Below are positions 40,701 through 50,196 of a DNA stretch of 64,000 nucleotides, piece after piece. The position numbers and the translations under genes are program-made. Below the pieces are notes generated by a model that was not told where the DNA came from, did not search any database, and saw nothing but the letters and a program-made list of their open reading frames with translations. The DNA comes from Brevundimonas sp. (GTDB lineage Bacteria; Pseudomonadota; Alphaproteobacteria; Caulobacterales; Caulobacteraceae), in contig NZ_JAIXTC010000012.1 of assembly GCF_027484365.1 (NCBI RefSeq), forward strand, positions 1 through 64,000, in the 5' to 3' direction. Every line of letters starts with the position of its first letter. Positions within the stretch are counted from its first letter, which is position 1.

Positions 40701-42654
40701 CCGCCGAGAAGCCCGCCTCGAACGGGCCCTTGACGTCGGCGAAGTCGAGGGCGGCGCCGCGCGGATCCTCCAGCAGAAACTCGTGAACGTGGATGTCAGG
40801 CGCCGTGCCGGTTTGAGCCGCCGGCTTGATGGCGTGTCCGAACTCCTCGAGCGTCTTGAGCCCCATGTCGGCCAGGATCGGCAGGACGTCGGACAGGGGC
40901 ACGGCCGCGCCCCGGCGGTAGAGTTTGAAGCGAAACTGCAGGGGGGTGTCGCTGGGGGTGCGGAAGGCGCGCACCGCGACGGGTTCGCCGGCGCTCAGGT
41001 CGCCCGTCTCGTTCAGACGGTCGATTTCCTGCAGGTCGGTCACAGCCTCGGCCGCGTCGTAGCGGTCGCGATAGCCCGGGCCGAAGGCCTCGGCCCAGCG
41101 GGCGCTGAGGGCGCCGATCTCGCTGTCATCGACGTCGGCGGCGCGCAGGGCCCCTTCGAACCGGTCGACCCAGCTGCGGCCCGTCTCGATGATCTCGGCA
41201 TCCAGGGCGCGGGCGTCGGGCGTCGGGTGATCGCCCGGGGTCACGCCGATGATGTAGTGGATACGCACGAGGGGCGCGTCAGACAGCTGCGGATACCAGG
41301 CCGAGAGGCGTCCGCCCCAGGCGCGGGCCAGAATCCGGCCGATCCGCTCACGCACCCCGGCGTCGAACCGCTCGCGCGGCACGAAGGCCAGGACCGAGAC
41401 GAACCGGTCGAACGGGTCCTTGCGGGTGAAGGTCTTGATCCTGGGCCGGTCGAACAGGTGCAGGATGCCCAGGGCCGTGGTCAGCAGCTCGTCCTCGGTG
41501 ATCTGGAAGAGCTCGTCCCGGGGATAGTTCTCCAGGATGTTCTTCAGCCGCTTCTCGTTGTGGCTGCCGGGGGCCTTGCCGGCGCGTTCCAGAACATTGG
41601 CGACCTTGCGCCGGATCAGGGGCACCTGGGACGGCGGCCGGTCATAGGCCTCGGCGGTGAACAGGCCGACGAAACGGGTCTCGCCCGAGGGACGGTCGTC
41701 GTCGCCGTACCGTTTGACCCCGACATAGTCCATGTAGGCGCGGCGGTGGACACGGCTGCGCAGATTGGCCTTGGCCACGGTGACCGGGTCCGACAGGTCG
41801 ATCTGTCGCTTCATCTGGGCCGTCAGGACGGCGGGCTCCGACGTGCGACGCAGGACGGTCCGCGCCGGATCGCGGAGGACCCCGACCCCGGCGCCCGACT
41901 GGTCCAGCGGCGCCTCGGCCGCGTAGCCGCCGTCGGTGGTGCGCGGATAGTCGTAGTCGCGGGCGCCCAGGAAGACGAAGGCATCGTCGTTGAGCGAGCG
42001 CAGGAAGGCCAGGTTCTCAGCCACGACTTCCGGATCGATGCCGCCGGGGCAGGCTTCCAGATGGGCGATCGAACGCGCCATCAAGGCGTTCATGGCCGGA
42101 TAGTCGGCGACGGCCGTATGGACGTCGGCCAGGGTCAGTTCCACGCCGGCCTTCAGGGCCTCGCGCCGCTCGGGCGGCAGGGGGTCGATGACGAGGACGA
42201 TCAAAGATTCACGCGCGCCGCCGGCATCGGCCTTGCGCGTGCCGTCGGGCTGGCGCGCCAGATCGAGCACCGGGTGGAACAGGGCCCGGACCGAAACGCC
42301 GGTGTCGGCCAGCTCGCCCATGACGCTGTCGACCAGGAAGGGGCGGTCGTCCTGGACGATGCGCAGGACGTCATAGGGAGTGAGCCGCCCCGCAGCCGAC
42401 AGGGGCTCGACCGCCACACGGGTCTCGCCGGGACTGCGCCGCTCTGCCCATCGCCAGGCCTCGGCCAGCACCGCCCCGAGATCGCCGAGCGCCAGTTCCG
42501 GCGTCTCGTCCTCGGCATAGTCCTCGCAGGCCTGGACGATGAAGGACTGAGACAGCCCGTCCAGAACGGTTCCGCCTCCCAGGGCCCCGGCGAAGGCCCG
42601 TTGCAGCGCCTCCGGGCTGGAGGGCTGGGAGGAGGTGCGGAGGTCGCCGGACAT
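37747..42654 (-). CDS. gdhZ: NAD-specific glutamate dehydrogenase, large (L-180) type
   Basis: Oxidative deamination of glutamate to 2-oxoglutarate with NAD+, for using glutamate and related amino acids. At 1635 aa it is the very large GDH class (about 1600-1650). The N-terminal regulatory part includes ACT-like segments (PYDVLRIVQDDRPFLVDSVM and similar). The catalytic domain starts at about residue 800 with HIEGVHLRFGPVARGGLRWS, then DRRDDFRTEVLGLVKAQQVK and VPVGSKGGFFPK. NAD-binding GVGDMSGDVFGNGLLLS is at about 1010, followed by a long C-terminal helical region. In Caulobacter, GdhZ also controls FtsZ with KidO, tying metabolism to division; whether that holds here is unknown. The 3' end is coupled to usp. 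Confidence 0.98.
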   Translation of the reverse strand: MSGDLRTSSQPSSPEALQRAFAGALGGGTVLDGLSQSFIVQACEDYAEDETPELALGDLGAVLAEAWRWAERRSPGETRVAVEPLSAAGRLTPYDVLRIVQDDRPFLVDSVMGELADTGVSVRALFHPVLDLARQPDGTRKADAGGARESLIVLVIDPLPPERREALKAGVELTLADVHTAVADYPAMNALMARSIAHLEACPGGIDPEVVAENLAFLRSLNDDAFVFLGARDYDYPRTTDGGYAAEAPLDQSGAGVGVLRDPARTVLRRTSEPAVLTAQMKRQIDLSDPVTVAKANLRSRVHRRAYMDYVGVKRYGDDDRPSGETRFVGLFTAEAYDRPPSQVPLIRRKVANVLERAGKAPGSHNEKRLKNILENYPRDELFQITEDELLTTALGILHLFDRPRIKTFTRKDPFDRFVSVLAFVPRERFDAGVRERIGRILARAWGGRLSAWYPQLSDAPLVRIHYIIGVTPGDHPTPDARALDAEIIETGRSWVDRFEGALRAADVDDSEIGALSARWAEAFGPGYRDRYDAAEAVTDLQEIDRLNETGDLSAGEPVAVRAFRTPSDTPLQFRFKLYRRGAAVPLSDVLPILADMGLKTLEEFGHAIKPAAQTGTAPDIHVHEFLLEDPRGAALDFADVKGPFEAGFSAVWSGQTESDGFNRLILELGVGWREAALIRTLARYRQQTGLDPSQAVQEEALRDYPAIARALLSFFACKFDPAHGGSADDRAAEVAGLNDRITALLMEVKSLDHDRALRRMAALIGAIKRTNYYQTAADGGFKPHISIKIASRELEDLPLPKPYREIFVWAPHIEGVHLRFGPVARGGLRWSDRRDDFRTEVLGLVKAQQVKNAVIVPVGSKGGFFPKYLSGIVRAGGDRDAQQAEAVRAYRTFLSGLLDITDNIAADGHVIRPADVVPFEGDDPYLVVAADKGTATFSDIANGVSADYGFWLDDAFASGGSVGYDHKAMGITARGAWEAVKRHFREIGKDIQTEPFTVVGVGDMSGDVFGNGLLLSKASKLVAAFDHRDIFIDPTPDPASSWEERNRLFALPRSSWQDYDKAKISTGGGVFSRSAKSIELTPEIRAALDITDEALDPVSLIRAILKAPAELLYLGGIGTYVKSALETDAQVGDKGTDALRINADELRVKVVGEGANLGLTQAGRIAFAAGGGRINTDAIDNSAGVDTSDHEVNIKILIGAAVAQGALPLADRVPLLASMTEEVGLKVLTHNYDQTLALTLQQAEGSDALDSQQRFMQALTARGKLDRKVEGLPGDVRIAEMKTAGLALTRPELAVLMAYSKLELADEIVASRAPEDPFFEETLVRYFPGPLARFEKQMQGHRLRREIVATVLCNEIVNMTGPTFPDRLRAAAGCDTTALVIAFEAARRVFRLDEAWDAVNALDLKVPAETQTALYQEISTVLRRQTFWLARRAGRAGATVQGLIEAYRPAADALRAAGGDVLSRFEQARLADRLKTFADMGVGEDLAWTVSMLRPLVATADIGDLATEAGWSEPRMARLYHQVGAAFDFDRLRVAAGAVPSGDHFDRLAVRRLIEDLMTEQLALTRAVARASDPAVGDTEATAEAAVDAWIGPRQAVVEGVRAAVDEIEASGTGWTFAKLTIANGQIRQVAGSV

Positions 42655-42844
42655 GGGCAGGGTCTCGAAAGGCGCGGCTTGGCCGCCAGGGTCTGGACCG
42701 GACGCTATCGATCGACTGTTACTGCGGCATCACCACGAGGACGCGTCCCGCCCCTGATGGCTGGATAGGCCGGTCCGCGCGGCCGGGGAAGGCCGGAAAC
42801 GACAAACCCCGTCGAACGCTCTCCCGGTCCGAATCTTATCGATG

Positions 42845-42887
42845 TTCACTCATGCACGGGTGAAAACGCCCTTTCGCAGGTGCGAAA
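42845..42887. promoter_or_regulatory. Two palindromes upstream of gdhZ
   Basis: TTCAC-N10-GTGAA (42845-42864) and the perfect TTTCGCA-GG-TGCGAAA (42872-42887) lie side by side, 190-235 nt before the gdhZ start and immediately beyond the terminator of the upstream gene. Their position fits operators of the gdhZ promoter region. No regulator is assigned. The remaining stretch 42655-42844 has no gene. Confidence 0.5.
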
Positions 42888-42922
42888 CAAAGAAAAGGCC
42901 GCCGGACGGGCGTCCGACGGCC
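42888..42922 (-). terminator. Terminator after the AI-2E-type permease gene
   Basis: Minus-strand 11-bp stem (GGCCGTCGGAC / GTCCGGCGGCC, one mismatch, 4-nt loop), followed by TTTTCTTTG. It lies about 130 nt after the permease stop and separates that gene from the gdhZ promoter region. The gap 42923-43050 contains no gene. Confidence 0.8.
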
Positions 42923-43050
42923 TCTCTTGGACCGGCGCTGGAGGGGGAACGGGCGCCGGTCGATGCCGTCGCGGCCTGGGGGAGGGGAGGGGGCCGCGAC
43001 GTCTGGATGGCAGATGGGAGCGACGGAACCGGCCCGCAAGGGGTCGGGTT

Positions 43051-44199
43051 TCAGGGTTCTGCGGCTCCGGGGCGCGGCGGTTTGACGCGGACCGGACGCC
43101 GGGCGGGCGGTTTGTGGGCGCGGGCGTCCTCGTCCTCCTCGGCATAGGGCCGGCCGTCGCCCGACAGCAGGATGGCGATCCACATCGATCCTTTGAACTC
43201 GGCCAGGATCGCCATCGCCATGACGGCCAGCGGCGTCGACAGGAACATGCCGACCACCCCCCACAGCTTGCCCCACAGGGCCAGGGCCAGAAGCACCGCG
43301 ACCGGGTCGATGTTCTGGTTGTCGCCCTGCATGCGCGGCTGGATTGCGTTGCCGACGACGAACAGGATCAGCTGCAGTCCGACCAGAAGGATCAGGGCCG
43401 GCCAGTAGGTCGGAAACTGGACGAGGGCGAACAGGGGCGGCGCCAGGCCCGCGATGGCTCCGCCCAGCACCGGGATGAAGCCGACGACGAAGATGACGAA
43501 GGTCCAGAACTCGGCATTCTGGAGGCCGACCAGCCGCATCAGGATCCAGGCGGCGACGCAGATGATGCCGCCGGTGACGGTCTGGACCCAGAGATAGCCC
43601 TCGACCCCGCCGCGCACGCGCTGGAACACCTCCGAGGCCTCCTGGCGGCTCTCGCGATTGGGGAACAGGCTGACCAGCTTGCGTCGGAAGCCTGTCTGGG
43701 CCGCCAGCAGAAAGGCCAGATAGACCATGACGAAGAAGGCGCCCGACACCACGCCCTGGACCTGGAAGGCGAGGGTGGTCAGGGTGCCGCGGATATCCAG
43801 GCCGGCGAACAGTTCCTGGGCCGTCGGGGGCGTGGTCATGCCGAACAGGCCCGCGCCGTCGGCGATGATGGCGTCGATCCTCGGCCCGATGCCGCTCGAG
43901 ACCCCCGAGGCGTCCGTGAAGAAGCCGGCCGCTCCGTTCACGATGAAGGCGATGGCGGCCAGGAAGGCCAGGACCACCACCGCCAGGGCCGCCGTCCCTG
44001 CCCAGTGGCGGGGCAGGCGGGTGCGGTCCTCGATGAAGCGCTTCACCCCGTCGATCATGATCAGCAGGAAGATGGCCATCGCCAGGGGCGTCAGGATGTC
44101 CCGCAGCCAGTAGAGGGCGGCCCCGGTCGCCACGACGGCCAGGGTCACCAGGGCGTTTCGGGCCACGGTCGATGTCGGGATGGCGATCGGTACTTTCAT
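43051..44199 (-). CDS. AI-2E family transporter (TqsA/PerM-like membrane protein)
   Basis: 382 aa from ATG 44199 (MKVPIAIPTSTVARNALVTL). Hydrophobic profile of the AI-2E exporter family with about 7-8 membrane segments: VTLAVVATGAALYWL, PLAMAIFLLIMIDGV, ALAVVVLAFLAAIAFIV, and FFVMVYLAFLLAAQTGF. The conserved C-terminal half is FVIFVVGFIPVLGGAIAG, LILLVGLQLILFVVGN, IQPRMQG then NIDPVAVLLALALWGKLWG and VGMFLSTPLAVM. The tail is charged and Pro/Arg-rich (ARRPVRVKPPRP). Members include the AI-2 exporter TqsA and Na+/H+ antiporters, so the substrate cannot be assigned. It is divergent from the HerA-type ATPase gene. Confidence 0.93.
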   Translation of the reverse strand: MKVPIAIPTSTVARNALVTLAVVATGAALYWLRDILTPLAMAIFLLIMIDGVKRFIEDRTRLPRHWAGTAALAVVVLAFLAAIAFIVNGAAGFFTDASGVSSGIGPRIDAIIADGAGLFGMTTPPTAQELFAGLDIRGTLTTLAFQVQGVVSGAFFVMVYLAFLLAAQTGFRRKLVSLFPNRESRQEASEVFQRVRGGVEGYLWVQTVTGGIICVAAWILMRLVGLQNAEFWTFVIFVVGFIPVLGGAIAGLAPPLFALVQFPTYWPALILLVGLQLILFVVGNAIQPRMQGDNQNIDPVAVLLALALWGKLWGVVGMFLSTPLAVMAMAILAEFKGSMWIAILLSGDGRPYAEEDEDARAHKPPARRPVRVKPPRPGAAEP

Positions 44200-44289
44200 G
44201 TCCCGAGTTGTCGGGGGCGTCGCCCCTCTGGTCAATCGCCGATTGGCCTGCGCGCCGGCCACGGCTAAGCATCGGCCAAGGAGATTTGC

Positions 44290-45801
44290 ATGACCGACGC
44301 CGCCGCCAACCCCGGCCTGTTCCTGGGCCAGTCCACCGATGGGGAAACGCCCCAGCGCGAGATCCTGCTGTGGAACCGGGCCAACCGGCACGGGGTGATT
44401 GCGGGCGCAACCGGCACCGGCAAGACCGTCACCCTCCAGATCATGGCCCAGGGCTTTTCCGAGATGGGCGTGCCCGTCTTCTGCGCCGACGTGAAGGGAG
44501 ACCTCTCCGGCATCAGCCAGGTCGGAACGCCGAACGAGAAGCTTCTTGCCCGCGCCGCCGGGATGAACCTGACCCTGATCCCGAAGGCCGCGCCGACGGT
44601 CTTCTGGGATCTGTACGGGCAGAAGGGCCATCCGGTCCGGGCGACCGTGTCCGAGATCGGGCCGTTGCTGATGGCCCGGATGCTGGACCTGAATGAGGTG
44701 CAGGAGGGCGTCCTGACCGTCGCCTTCCACGTCGCCGACAAGGAAGGCCTGCTGCTGCTCGACCTCGACGACCTCAGGTCCATGCTGGTCTATGTCGCCG
44801 AGAACGCCGCCCGCATCGGCCGCGAGGTCGGTAATGTGGCACCGGCCTCGATCGCCTCGATCCAGCGCGCCCTGCTGCAGCTGGAACAGGACGGCGGCGA
44901 CGCCTTCTTCGGCGAGCCGGCGCTGAAGCTGACCGACATGATGCGGACGTCGCTGGACGGACGCGGACAGGTCAATGTGCTGGACTCGACCCGGCTGATG
45001 AACAGCCCGCGCCTGTATGGCGCCTTCCTGCTGTGGCTGATGTCGGAGCTGTTTGAGCAGCTGCCCGAGATCGGCGATCCGGAGAAGCCCCGCCTCGTCT
45101 TCTTCTTTGACGAGGCCCACCTGCTGTTCAAGGACGCCCCCAAGCCCCTGCTGGAGAAGGTCGAACAGGTCGTGCGCCTGATCCGGTCCAAGGGGGTCGG
45201 GGTCTATTTCATCACCCAGAACCCGGCCGACATTCCGGACAGCGTCCTCGCCCAGCTCGGCAACCGGATCCAGCACGCCTTGCGCGCCTATACCCCGTCC
45301 GACCAGCGCGGCCTGAAGGCGGCGTCGGACAGTTTCCGCGTCAATCCGGCCTTCGAAACGGCCGAGGCCATCCAGGCCCTGGGCACGGGCGAGGCCCTGG
45401 TCTCGACGCTCGATGAAAAGGGGGCCCCCCGCGTGGTCGCCCGCACCCTGATCCGGCCGCCGGACAGCCGTCTGGGCCCGGCGACCGATGCCGAACGCGC
45501 CGCGGTCATGGCGGCCAGCCCGGTGAAGGGCGTCTATGACACCGTCCTGGACCGGGAATCCGCCGAGGAAATCCTCGCCGCCCGCCACGCACAAACGGAG
45601 GCGGCGACGGCGCCAGCCGCCAAACCCGCGCCCCAGGGTCGGGCTCCGGCGGCTCCCAAGGCCCCTGCCGCGCCCAGGGCGCCGCGCAAGTCCAACCGCC
45701 AGACGCCGATGGAGGCCCTGACCAAGTCGGTGTTGCGCACGGCGGGCTCGACCCTGACGCGGGAACTTTTGCGCGGCATCCTCGGCGGGTTGCGCCGCTA
45801 G
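44290..45801 (+). CDS. HerA/YjgR-type (DUF853) ATPase
   Basis: 503 aa. Walker A is [16 protein letters not shown] at about residues 35-50, then [30 protein letters not shown] segment, and DUF853 features [15 protein letters not shown] and [15 protein letters not shown] (Walker B). [20 protein letters not shown] and [17 protein letters not shown] complete the core. A Lys/Ala/Pro-rich linker precedes a short C-terminal helix. AAGGAGA sits 6 nt before the ATG. The HerA superfamily pumps DNA, but this standalone subgroup has no settled function and no NurA nuclease is nearby. It converges on the BLUF gene with no spacing. Confidence 0.92.
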   Translation: MTDAAANPGLFLGQSTDGETPQREILLWNRANRHGVIAGATGTGKTVTLQIMAQGFSEMGVPVFCADVKGDLSGISQVGTPNEKLLARAAGMNLTLIPKAAPTVFWDLYGQKGHPVRATVSEIGPLLMARMLDLNEVQEGVLTVAFHVADKEGLLLLDLDDLRSMLVYVAENAARIGREVGNVAPASIASIQRALLQLEQDGGDAFFGEPALKLTDMMRTSLDGRGQVNVLDSTRLMNSPRLYGAFLLWLMSELFEQLPEIGDPEKPRLVFFFDEAHLLFKDAPKPLLEKVEQVVRLIRSKGVGVYFITQNPADIPDSVLAQLGNRIQHALRAYTPSDQRGLKAASDSFRVNPAFETAEAIQALGTGEALVSTLDEKGAPRVVARTLIRPPDSRLGPATDAERAAVMAASPVKGVYDTVLDRESAEEILAARHAQTEAATAPAAKPAPQGRAPAAPKAPAAPRAPRKSNRQTPMEALTKSVLRTAGSTLTRELLRGILGGLRR

Positions 45802-46251
45802 CTAGACCATCGAGCCCAGGCGGGCGTTGGCCAGTTCGGCGATCACGGTCGTGACCTGGGCGCCGGACCCCGTCTGGGACAGCAGTTTGGACAGGTGGGG
45901 CGACAGTTTGCGCGTGTCGACCAGGACCATGGCCCAGCCGAGGAAGAGCTGGGCCTGAACCGGCCAGCGGGCCAGAACGCGCACATTGCGATGCCGTTCG
46001 TCAGCCTCGATGTCGATCATCAAGGCGGTCAGGGCCTCGGGCTCGCCCTCGAGCACCTGGACGAAGGTTCCCGACTGATGGGCCAGGGCGCCGGTGATCC
46101 GGCGGCGACCGTTGTTGCGCACCGAGGTCGACACGACCTCGGACAGGTCCATCGGACCTTCGGCCGTGCTGACCGCGTCGCTGCGATAGACGAGGCGTTC
46201 GAGCACGCGCTCCGTGAGGGGCTGCGGCGTGCGAACGGTCGGGGATGTCAT
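45802..46251 (-). CDS. BLUF-domain blue-light sensor
   Basis: A 149-aa single-domain protein that should bind FAD and sense blue light. The BLUF key residues are in place: Tyr22 (RLVYRSDA), Asn46/47 (VRNNGRRRITGAL), Gln65 (GTFVQVLEGE), and Trp106 with Met108 (FLGWAMVLVD). IEADERHRNVRVL is the conserved mid-segment. After about residue 112 a short helical tail of 35 residues follows, without an output enzyme, so it is a short-BLUF that must signal through a partner. No obvious partner is adjacent (mltA upstream, YjgR-type ATPase convergent). Confidence 0.9.
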   Translation of the reverse strand: MTSPTVRTPQPLTERVLERLVYRSDAVSTAEGPMDLSEVVSTSVRNNGRRRITGALAHQSGTFVQVLEGEPEALTALMIDIEADERHRNVRVLARWPVQAQLFLGWAMVLVDTRKLSPHLSKLLSQTGSGAQVTTVIAELANARLGSMV

Positions 46252-46335
46252 GAAAGGGATGGCCAGGCGGCGAATCCGCCGCCCATCTAGGCGCTTTCCG
46301 CCGGAAACCCTAATCGACGCGAGAATTGCGCTGGG

Positions 46336-47418
46336 TCAGGGACGCGGGATCAGCCGCCACATGCGCAACGGATGCCGGACCGCCCCGGCCTCAAGCCCCG
46401 CGGCGTCGCCCCGGCCCATATAGAGGTCGGCGCGGACGGGGCCGCGAATAGCCGAACCGGTGTCCAGCGCCATGACCAGGCCGGTGTAGCCGTGACGCGC
46501 GCCCGTCAGATTGCCGGCGCCGGCCGAGATCCAGACCAGATCGCCATAGGTCCAGCTGGCCGGGTCGACCGCGATGGCGCGGCGGGCAGGCAGGGGCACA
46601 CCGGCCGCTCCGGCGGGATCGCCGCCGTCGTCAGGGTCCAGAGAGAAAAAGATATAGCGGGGGTTCAGGGCCGTGACCGCCCGGGCCTCGGGTCCCCGGT
46701 GCGCCGCCAGCCAGGCCCGGATCGCCTCGCCCGAGGTTCCGTTCGTCGGCAGGAGGCCGCGCTCGGCCATCGGCCGGGCGATGCCGACGAAAGGCCGACC
46801 GTTGTCGGCGGCATAGGCGGCGCGGACCTCGGATCCATCCTCGAAGGTCAGATAGCCGGAGCCCTGGATCTGAAGGAAGAACAGATCCTCGGCGCGCATC
46901 CAGGCCAGGGGCGGCGTGAGCGGCGGGCCGGCCTCGATCGCCGAACGTTCCTCCAGCACCTGACCGCGCGACCAGCCGTCGGGACGGCCGAGCACAGGGG
47001 TGTCGAACTCCCGGTCGGGGCTGCGACGCGCCTCGTATTCCGGGGCGAAATAGGCGGTCAGCAGGGGCGAACGGCCTTCGGCGGGTTGGGCTTCAACCAC
47101 CGCGAAACCGGTCTCGAAGAAGGCCCGCGCCATGGACGGGGTGACCGGCCGTGACGTCCGCCGAATGTCGATGGCCCGTTCGCACTGGCGCGCAGACATC
47201 GCATCGCGCGCGACGCGACAGGTGTCGGCATAGGCCTGGAAGGCGGCGAGGTGATCTTCGTCGGCCCAGCCCGGCAGGGATTCAGGGCCCGGCAGGGTCG
47301 AGACCTGGGCGGGCGGCGGCGCGGGAACGGCGGGAACGGCAGGCGGCGCAGGCGTTTCGATCGTCGAGGACGCGCACCCCGCCAGAAGCAGGACGGTCCC
47401 TGCGAGGACCAGCCTCAT
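46336..47418 (-). CDS. mltA: Membrane-bound lytic murein transglycosylase A
   Basis: Outer-membrane-linked enzyme that cleaves peptidoglycan glycan strands to 1,6-anhydro products. 360 aa from ATG 47418, a lipoprotein signal ([15 protein letters not shown], lipobox LAGC). The MltA domain includes [39 protein letters not shown], and [10 protein letters not shown]. The 3D-domain region [15 protein letters not shown] and [20 protein letters not shown] contains the catalytic Asp expected for the family. It sits 25 nt after the Tim44-domain gene, a pairing common in alphaproteobacteria. Confidence 0.96.
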   Translation of the reverse strand: MRLVLAGTVLLLAGCASSTIETPAPPAVPAVPAPPPAQVSTLPGPESLPGWADEDHLAAFQAYADTCRVARDAMSARQCERAIDIRRTSRPVTPSMARAFFETGFAVVEAQPAEGRSPLLTAYFAPEYEARRSPDREFDTPVLGRPDGWSRGQVLEERSAIEAGPPLTPPLAWMRAEDLFFLQIQGSGYLTFEDGSEVRAAYAADNGRPFVGIARPMAERGLLPTNGTSGEAIRAWLAAHRGPEARAVTALNPRYIFFSLDPDDGGDPAGAAGVPLPARRAIAVDPASWTYGDLVWISAGAGNLTGARHGYTGLVMALDTGSAIRGPVRADLYMGRGDAAGLEAGAVRHPLRMWRLIPRP

Positions 47419-47443
47419 GCCGAATCCCAAGGGGCGGCCGCCC

Positions 47444-48088
47444 CTAGGCGTTGGCGGGTTCGACGCGGGCGAGAACCCAGTTGGGGTCGGCGGCGCCCAG
47501 CGAGCGTTCGAAGGTCCAGTGCTCAGCCGTGCGGCGTTCCTCGATCCGGGGTTCGGCCGGCGCGCCCGGGGTCGCCTCGGTCTCGGGCAGGAGGATCTTC
47601 GAGCGGATTTCGGCGAGGAAGCGGACCTTGGCCACGGCGCGGTCGCCCTCGGCGGAGGCCAGTTCCAGATCGGCGCGCGGCGGGTGCAGGAACTCGACCT
47701 GTTCCGTCTCGCCCCGGATTTCGCGCGCGGCGATGCCGGTCTCGAACGAGTCCAGCACGGCGGGCGTCAGCAGGGGCTTCAGCGCGGCGCGGTCGCCCGA
47801 GGCGTAGCCGCGCACGATGGTTTCATAGGCCTGGCGGGCCCCTTCGATGAATTTGGCGGGATCGAAGGCGGGGTCACGGGCGCGCAGCGAGGCGGCGGCG
47901 GCCAGGGTCGCGGCGTCGAGCGCCGGCACGCGCGCCGGAGGCTCCCCGCCCTGGGCGGCGGGCAGGACCGGCGCCTTGGCGTCGTCCTGGGGCTGGCGAC
48001 CGACTTTCTTGCCCAGCACATTATAGAGCTGGAACAGGACGACCGCGGCGATCACGGCGAAGATGACGAGCTGGAACTGTACCGGCAC
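47444..48088 (-). CDS. Tim44/TimA-family membrane-associated protein
   Basis: 214 aa from GTG 48088 ([20 protein letters not shown]). One N-terminal membrane helix, a Pro/Ala linker, then a Tim44-like domain: [59 protein letters not shown], and [20 protein letters not shown] close to the end. The bacterial family is called TimA and is related to the mitochondrial motor anchor Tim44; in bacteria its role is not settled. It is divergent from secB, the protein-export chaperone, which fits a role linked to translocation or envelope (inferred). Confidence 0.9.
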   Translation of the reverse strand: MPVQFQLVIFAVIAAVVLFQLYNVLGKKVGRQPQDDAKAPVLPAAQGGEPPARVPALDAATLAAAASLRARDPAFDPAKFIEGARQAYETIVRGYASGDRAALKPLLTPAVLDSFETGIAAREIRGETEQVEFLHPPRADLELASAEGDRAVAKVRFLAEIRSKILLPETEATPGAPAEPRIEERRTAEHWTFERSLGAADPNWVLARVEPANA

Positions 48089-48328
48089 GGGGTATCCCTG
48101 GATGGCGTCCTGATCCCGGCCGAAAGGGCCGGGCGCGTCGGACGGGACGATTACGGTCTGATATGGGCGTGCGCAAGGCGCGACGCATCCCGGGCGAGTT
48201 GTGACATGCCGCCGCTCCCCCCGAAACTCGGGGGACGACGGTCTGTTCAAGAGCCAAGTTGCGGGACGTTCGGGCGGATGCTAGTCGCGGCGCCTCGCTT
48301 TTCCGCCATTTTGAACGGCTTCGCTTCC

Positions 48329-48823
48329 ATGACCGACGTTTCGCCCGCCGACGCCAACGGCTCGGCCCCGACCGAACAGCCCCCGGTTCCGGGCTTCCGC
48401 ATCCTGGCCCAGTTCGTTCGCGACCTGTCGTTCGAGAACCCCAGGGCGCCGGACAGCCTGCGCATGGACGGCAAGCCCCAGATCGATATGGGCGTCGAGC
48501 TGAACGCCCAGGGCCGTCCCGACGGCCTGTTCGAGGTCGACATCAAACTGTCGATCAAGGCCGCGACGGAAACCATGCGGGTGTTCCAGGTGGAGCTCCT
48601 GTACGGCGGCCTGTTCCAGCTGACCGGCATTCCCGAGGCGGACATCGAGCCGATGCTGCTGATCGAGTGCCCGCGCTACCTCTTCCCCTATGCCCGCGAG
48701 ATCGTCGCGCGCGCTTCGGCGGACGGCGGCTTCTACCCGCCCTTCATGCTGGATCCGATCGACTTCGCCGGCATCTATGCGGCGCGTCAGCAGCAACAGG
48801 CCCAGCAGGGCGGCGTCGCCTAA
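48329..48823 (+). CDS. secB: Protein-export chaperone SecB
   Basis: Tetrameric chaperone that keeps preproteins unfolded for SecA/SecYEG. 164 aa from ATG 48329 ([12 protein letters not shown]). Family features are [16 protein letters not shown], then [20 protein letters not shown], and [20 protein letters not shown]. The tail is Gln-rich ([11 protein letters not shown]). Its stop overlaps the end of dnaQ by 4 nt on the opposite strand. The secB/dnaQ convergent arrangement next to coaE-aroE-maf is typical of Caulobacterales near the origin. Confidence 0.98.
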   Translation: MTDVSPADANGSAPTEQPPVPGFRILAQFVRDLSFENPRAPDSLRMDGKPQIDMGVELNAQGRPDGLFEVDIKLSIKAATETMRVFQVELLYGGLFQLTGIPEADIEPMLLIECPRYLFPYAREIVARASADGGFYPPFMLDPIDFAGIYAARQQQQAQQGGVA

Positions 48824-49548
48824 GGCTCGGGAGCGGGCTCGATGACTTCGAGCCCGTAACCGGCCCAGAGCGACCGGTCCTTCAGCGTCGCCAGCAGGAA
48901 GGCGCGATGCGCCTCCGCCTCCTCTGGATGGATGCGCGGGGTCAGCGGTCGCGGACGGGGCTGATAGCCGCCGGCGGCGGCGTGGGCGGCGGCGGCCTGG
49001 CTCTCGCGACGGCTGGACAGGTCGAGCACCCGCTCCTTGCCGCCCCTGAGCTCCAGATAGACCTCGGCCAGCAGACGGGCGTCGATCAGGGCGCCGTGAA
49101 ACGAGCGATCGGCCAGGCTGACCTTGTAGCGTTTGCACAGGGCGTCCAGCGAATTGGGCATGCCCGGCCAGCGTTTCTGGGCCAGTTGCAGGGTGTCGAT
49201 CCAGCGGTTCTCGTGCAGCAGGGCCTGGCCGCAGCGGCCGCATTCATGGTCGATGAAGTTTCGGTCGAACTGGGCGTTGTGCGCGATCACCGGGGCGTCG
49301 CCGATGAAGTCCATCAGGTCGACGACGATCTCGGCGAATTTCGGCGCGTCCCGAACCTTGTCGTCGGTGATGCCGTGGACCCGGGTCGCGTCCGGCGGGA
49401 TCAGCCGCTCCGGATTGACGAAACGGTGAAAGGTCCGGCCCGTCGGCAGCAGGTCCATGATCTCGATACAGCCGACCTCGATCAGGCGGTCGCCGGTGCG
49501 CGGGTCGAAGCCCGTGGTTTCGGTGTCGAGGACGATTTCGCGGGACAT
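48820..49548 (-). CDS. dnaQ: DNA polymerase III epsilon subunit (proofreading exonuclease)
   Basis: 3'-5' exonuclease of the replicase. 242 aa with the DEDDh motifs: Exo[13 protein letters not shown] (Asp and Glu), Exo[16 protein letters not shown], and ExoIII in [15 protein letters not shown] (His and Asp). A C-terminal polymerase-binding tail follows a Ser/Ala/Pro-rich linker. It is 6 nt downstream of coaE in the ppsR-maf-aroE-coaE-dnaQ operon. Confidence 0.98.
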   Translation of the reverse strand: MSREIVLDTETTGFDPRTGDRLIEVGCIEIMDLLPTGRTFHRFVNPERLIPPDATRVHGITDDKVRDAPKFAEIVVDLMDFIGDAPVIAHNAQFDRNFIDHECGRCGQALLHENRWIDTLQLAQKRWPGMPNSLDALCKRYKVSLADRSFHGALIDARLLAEVYLELRGGKERVLDLSSRRESQAAAAHAAAGGYQPRPRPLTPRIHPEEAEAHRAFLLATLKDRSLWAGYGLEVIEPAPEP

Positions 49549-49554
49549 GGCGAT

Positions 49555-50196
49555 TTAATGGGGTGTTTCGGCAGGGTCTGAAAGCCTTCGGACGGGCCGT
49601 TTCCAGTCCGGAGACTGAACGATCCCCACGATTTCAGCGACGCGCGCCCGGGCGGCGTCCAGGCCCCGGCCGGTGTCGATCACGAAATCCGCGCGGCGGC
49701 GTTTCTCCGCGTCGGGCAACTGGCGGGCGAGAATGGCTTCGAACCGGGCTTCGGTCATGCCGGGACGGGCCAGAACGCGGCGACGCTGGGTTTCCGCGTC
49801 CGCGGTGACCACCACGACGGCGTCCACCGCGCGGTCGCCGCCGGTCTCGAACAGCAGGGGGATGTCGAGCACCGCCAGCCTGACCCCGGCCGCCCGCGCC
49901 GCGTCGAGGTCGGCGAGGCGTCCGGCCGCGACCAGCGGATGGACGATGGCCTCAAGCCGGCGGAAGGCCGTGTCGTCGCGGCCGAGCGCCTCGGCCAGGC
50001 GAGTGCGGTCTACCGCCCCGTCCACGACCACGCCGGGAAAGGCCGCGGCGATCGGCCCGACGGCCGCCCCGCCCGTGGCGTAGAGGGCATGGACCGCGTC
50101 GTCGGCGTTCCAGATCAGGGCCCCATGATCCGCAAACATGGCGGAGGTTGTGGACTTGCCCATGCCGATCGAGCCGGTCAGGCCCAGCAGGATCAC
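49555..50196 (-). CDS. coaE: Dephospho-CoA kinase
   Basis: Last step of coenzyme A synthesis, phosphorylating the 3'-OH of dephospho-CoA. 213 aa with the P-loop [12 protein letters not shown] at residues 6-17, [27 protein letters not shown], and the LID region [18 protein letters not shown]. It overlaps the aroE end by 4 nt. CoaBC, encoded 23 kb away, makes an earlier intermediate of the same pathway. Confidence 0.97.
   Translation of the reverse strand: MILLGLTGSIGMGKSTTSAMFADHGALIWNADDAVHALYATGGAAVGPIAAAFPGVVVDGAVDRTRLAEALGRDDTAFRRLEAIVHPLVAAGRLADLDAARAAGVRLAVLDIPLLFETGGDRAVDAVVVVTADAETQRRRVLARPGMTEARFEAILARQLPDAEKRRRADFVIDTGRGLDAARARVAEIVGIVQSPDWKRPVRRLSDPAETPH

Noticed and set aside
38020..42768. 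Very long open frame (about 1580 codons) on the plus strand opposite gdhZ
   Set aside because: Mirror of a high-GC gene. Composition (runs of Gly, Arg, Gln, His, Val) is typical of antisense codon shadow, with no domain or ribosome-binding site.
42836..43050. Minus-strand frames downstream of the AI-2E-type permease
   Set aside because: Arg/Pro-rich translation, overlapping a terminator. Not protein-like.
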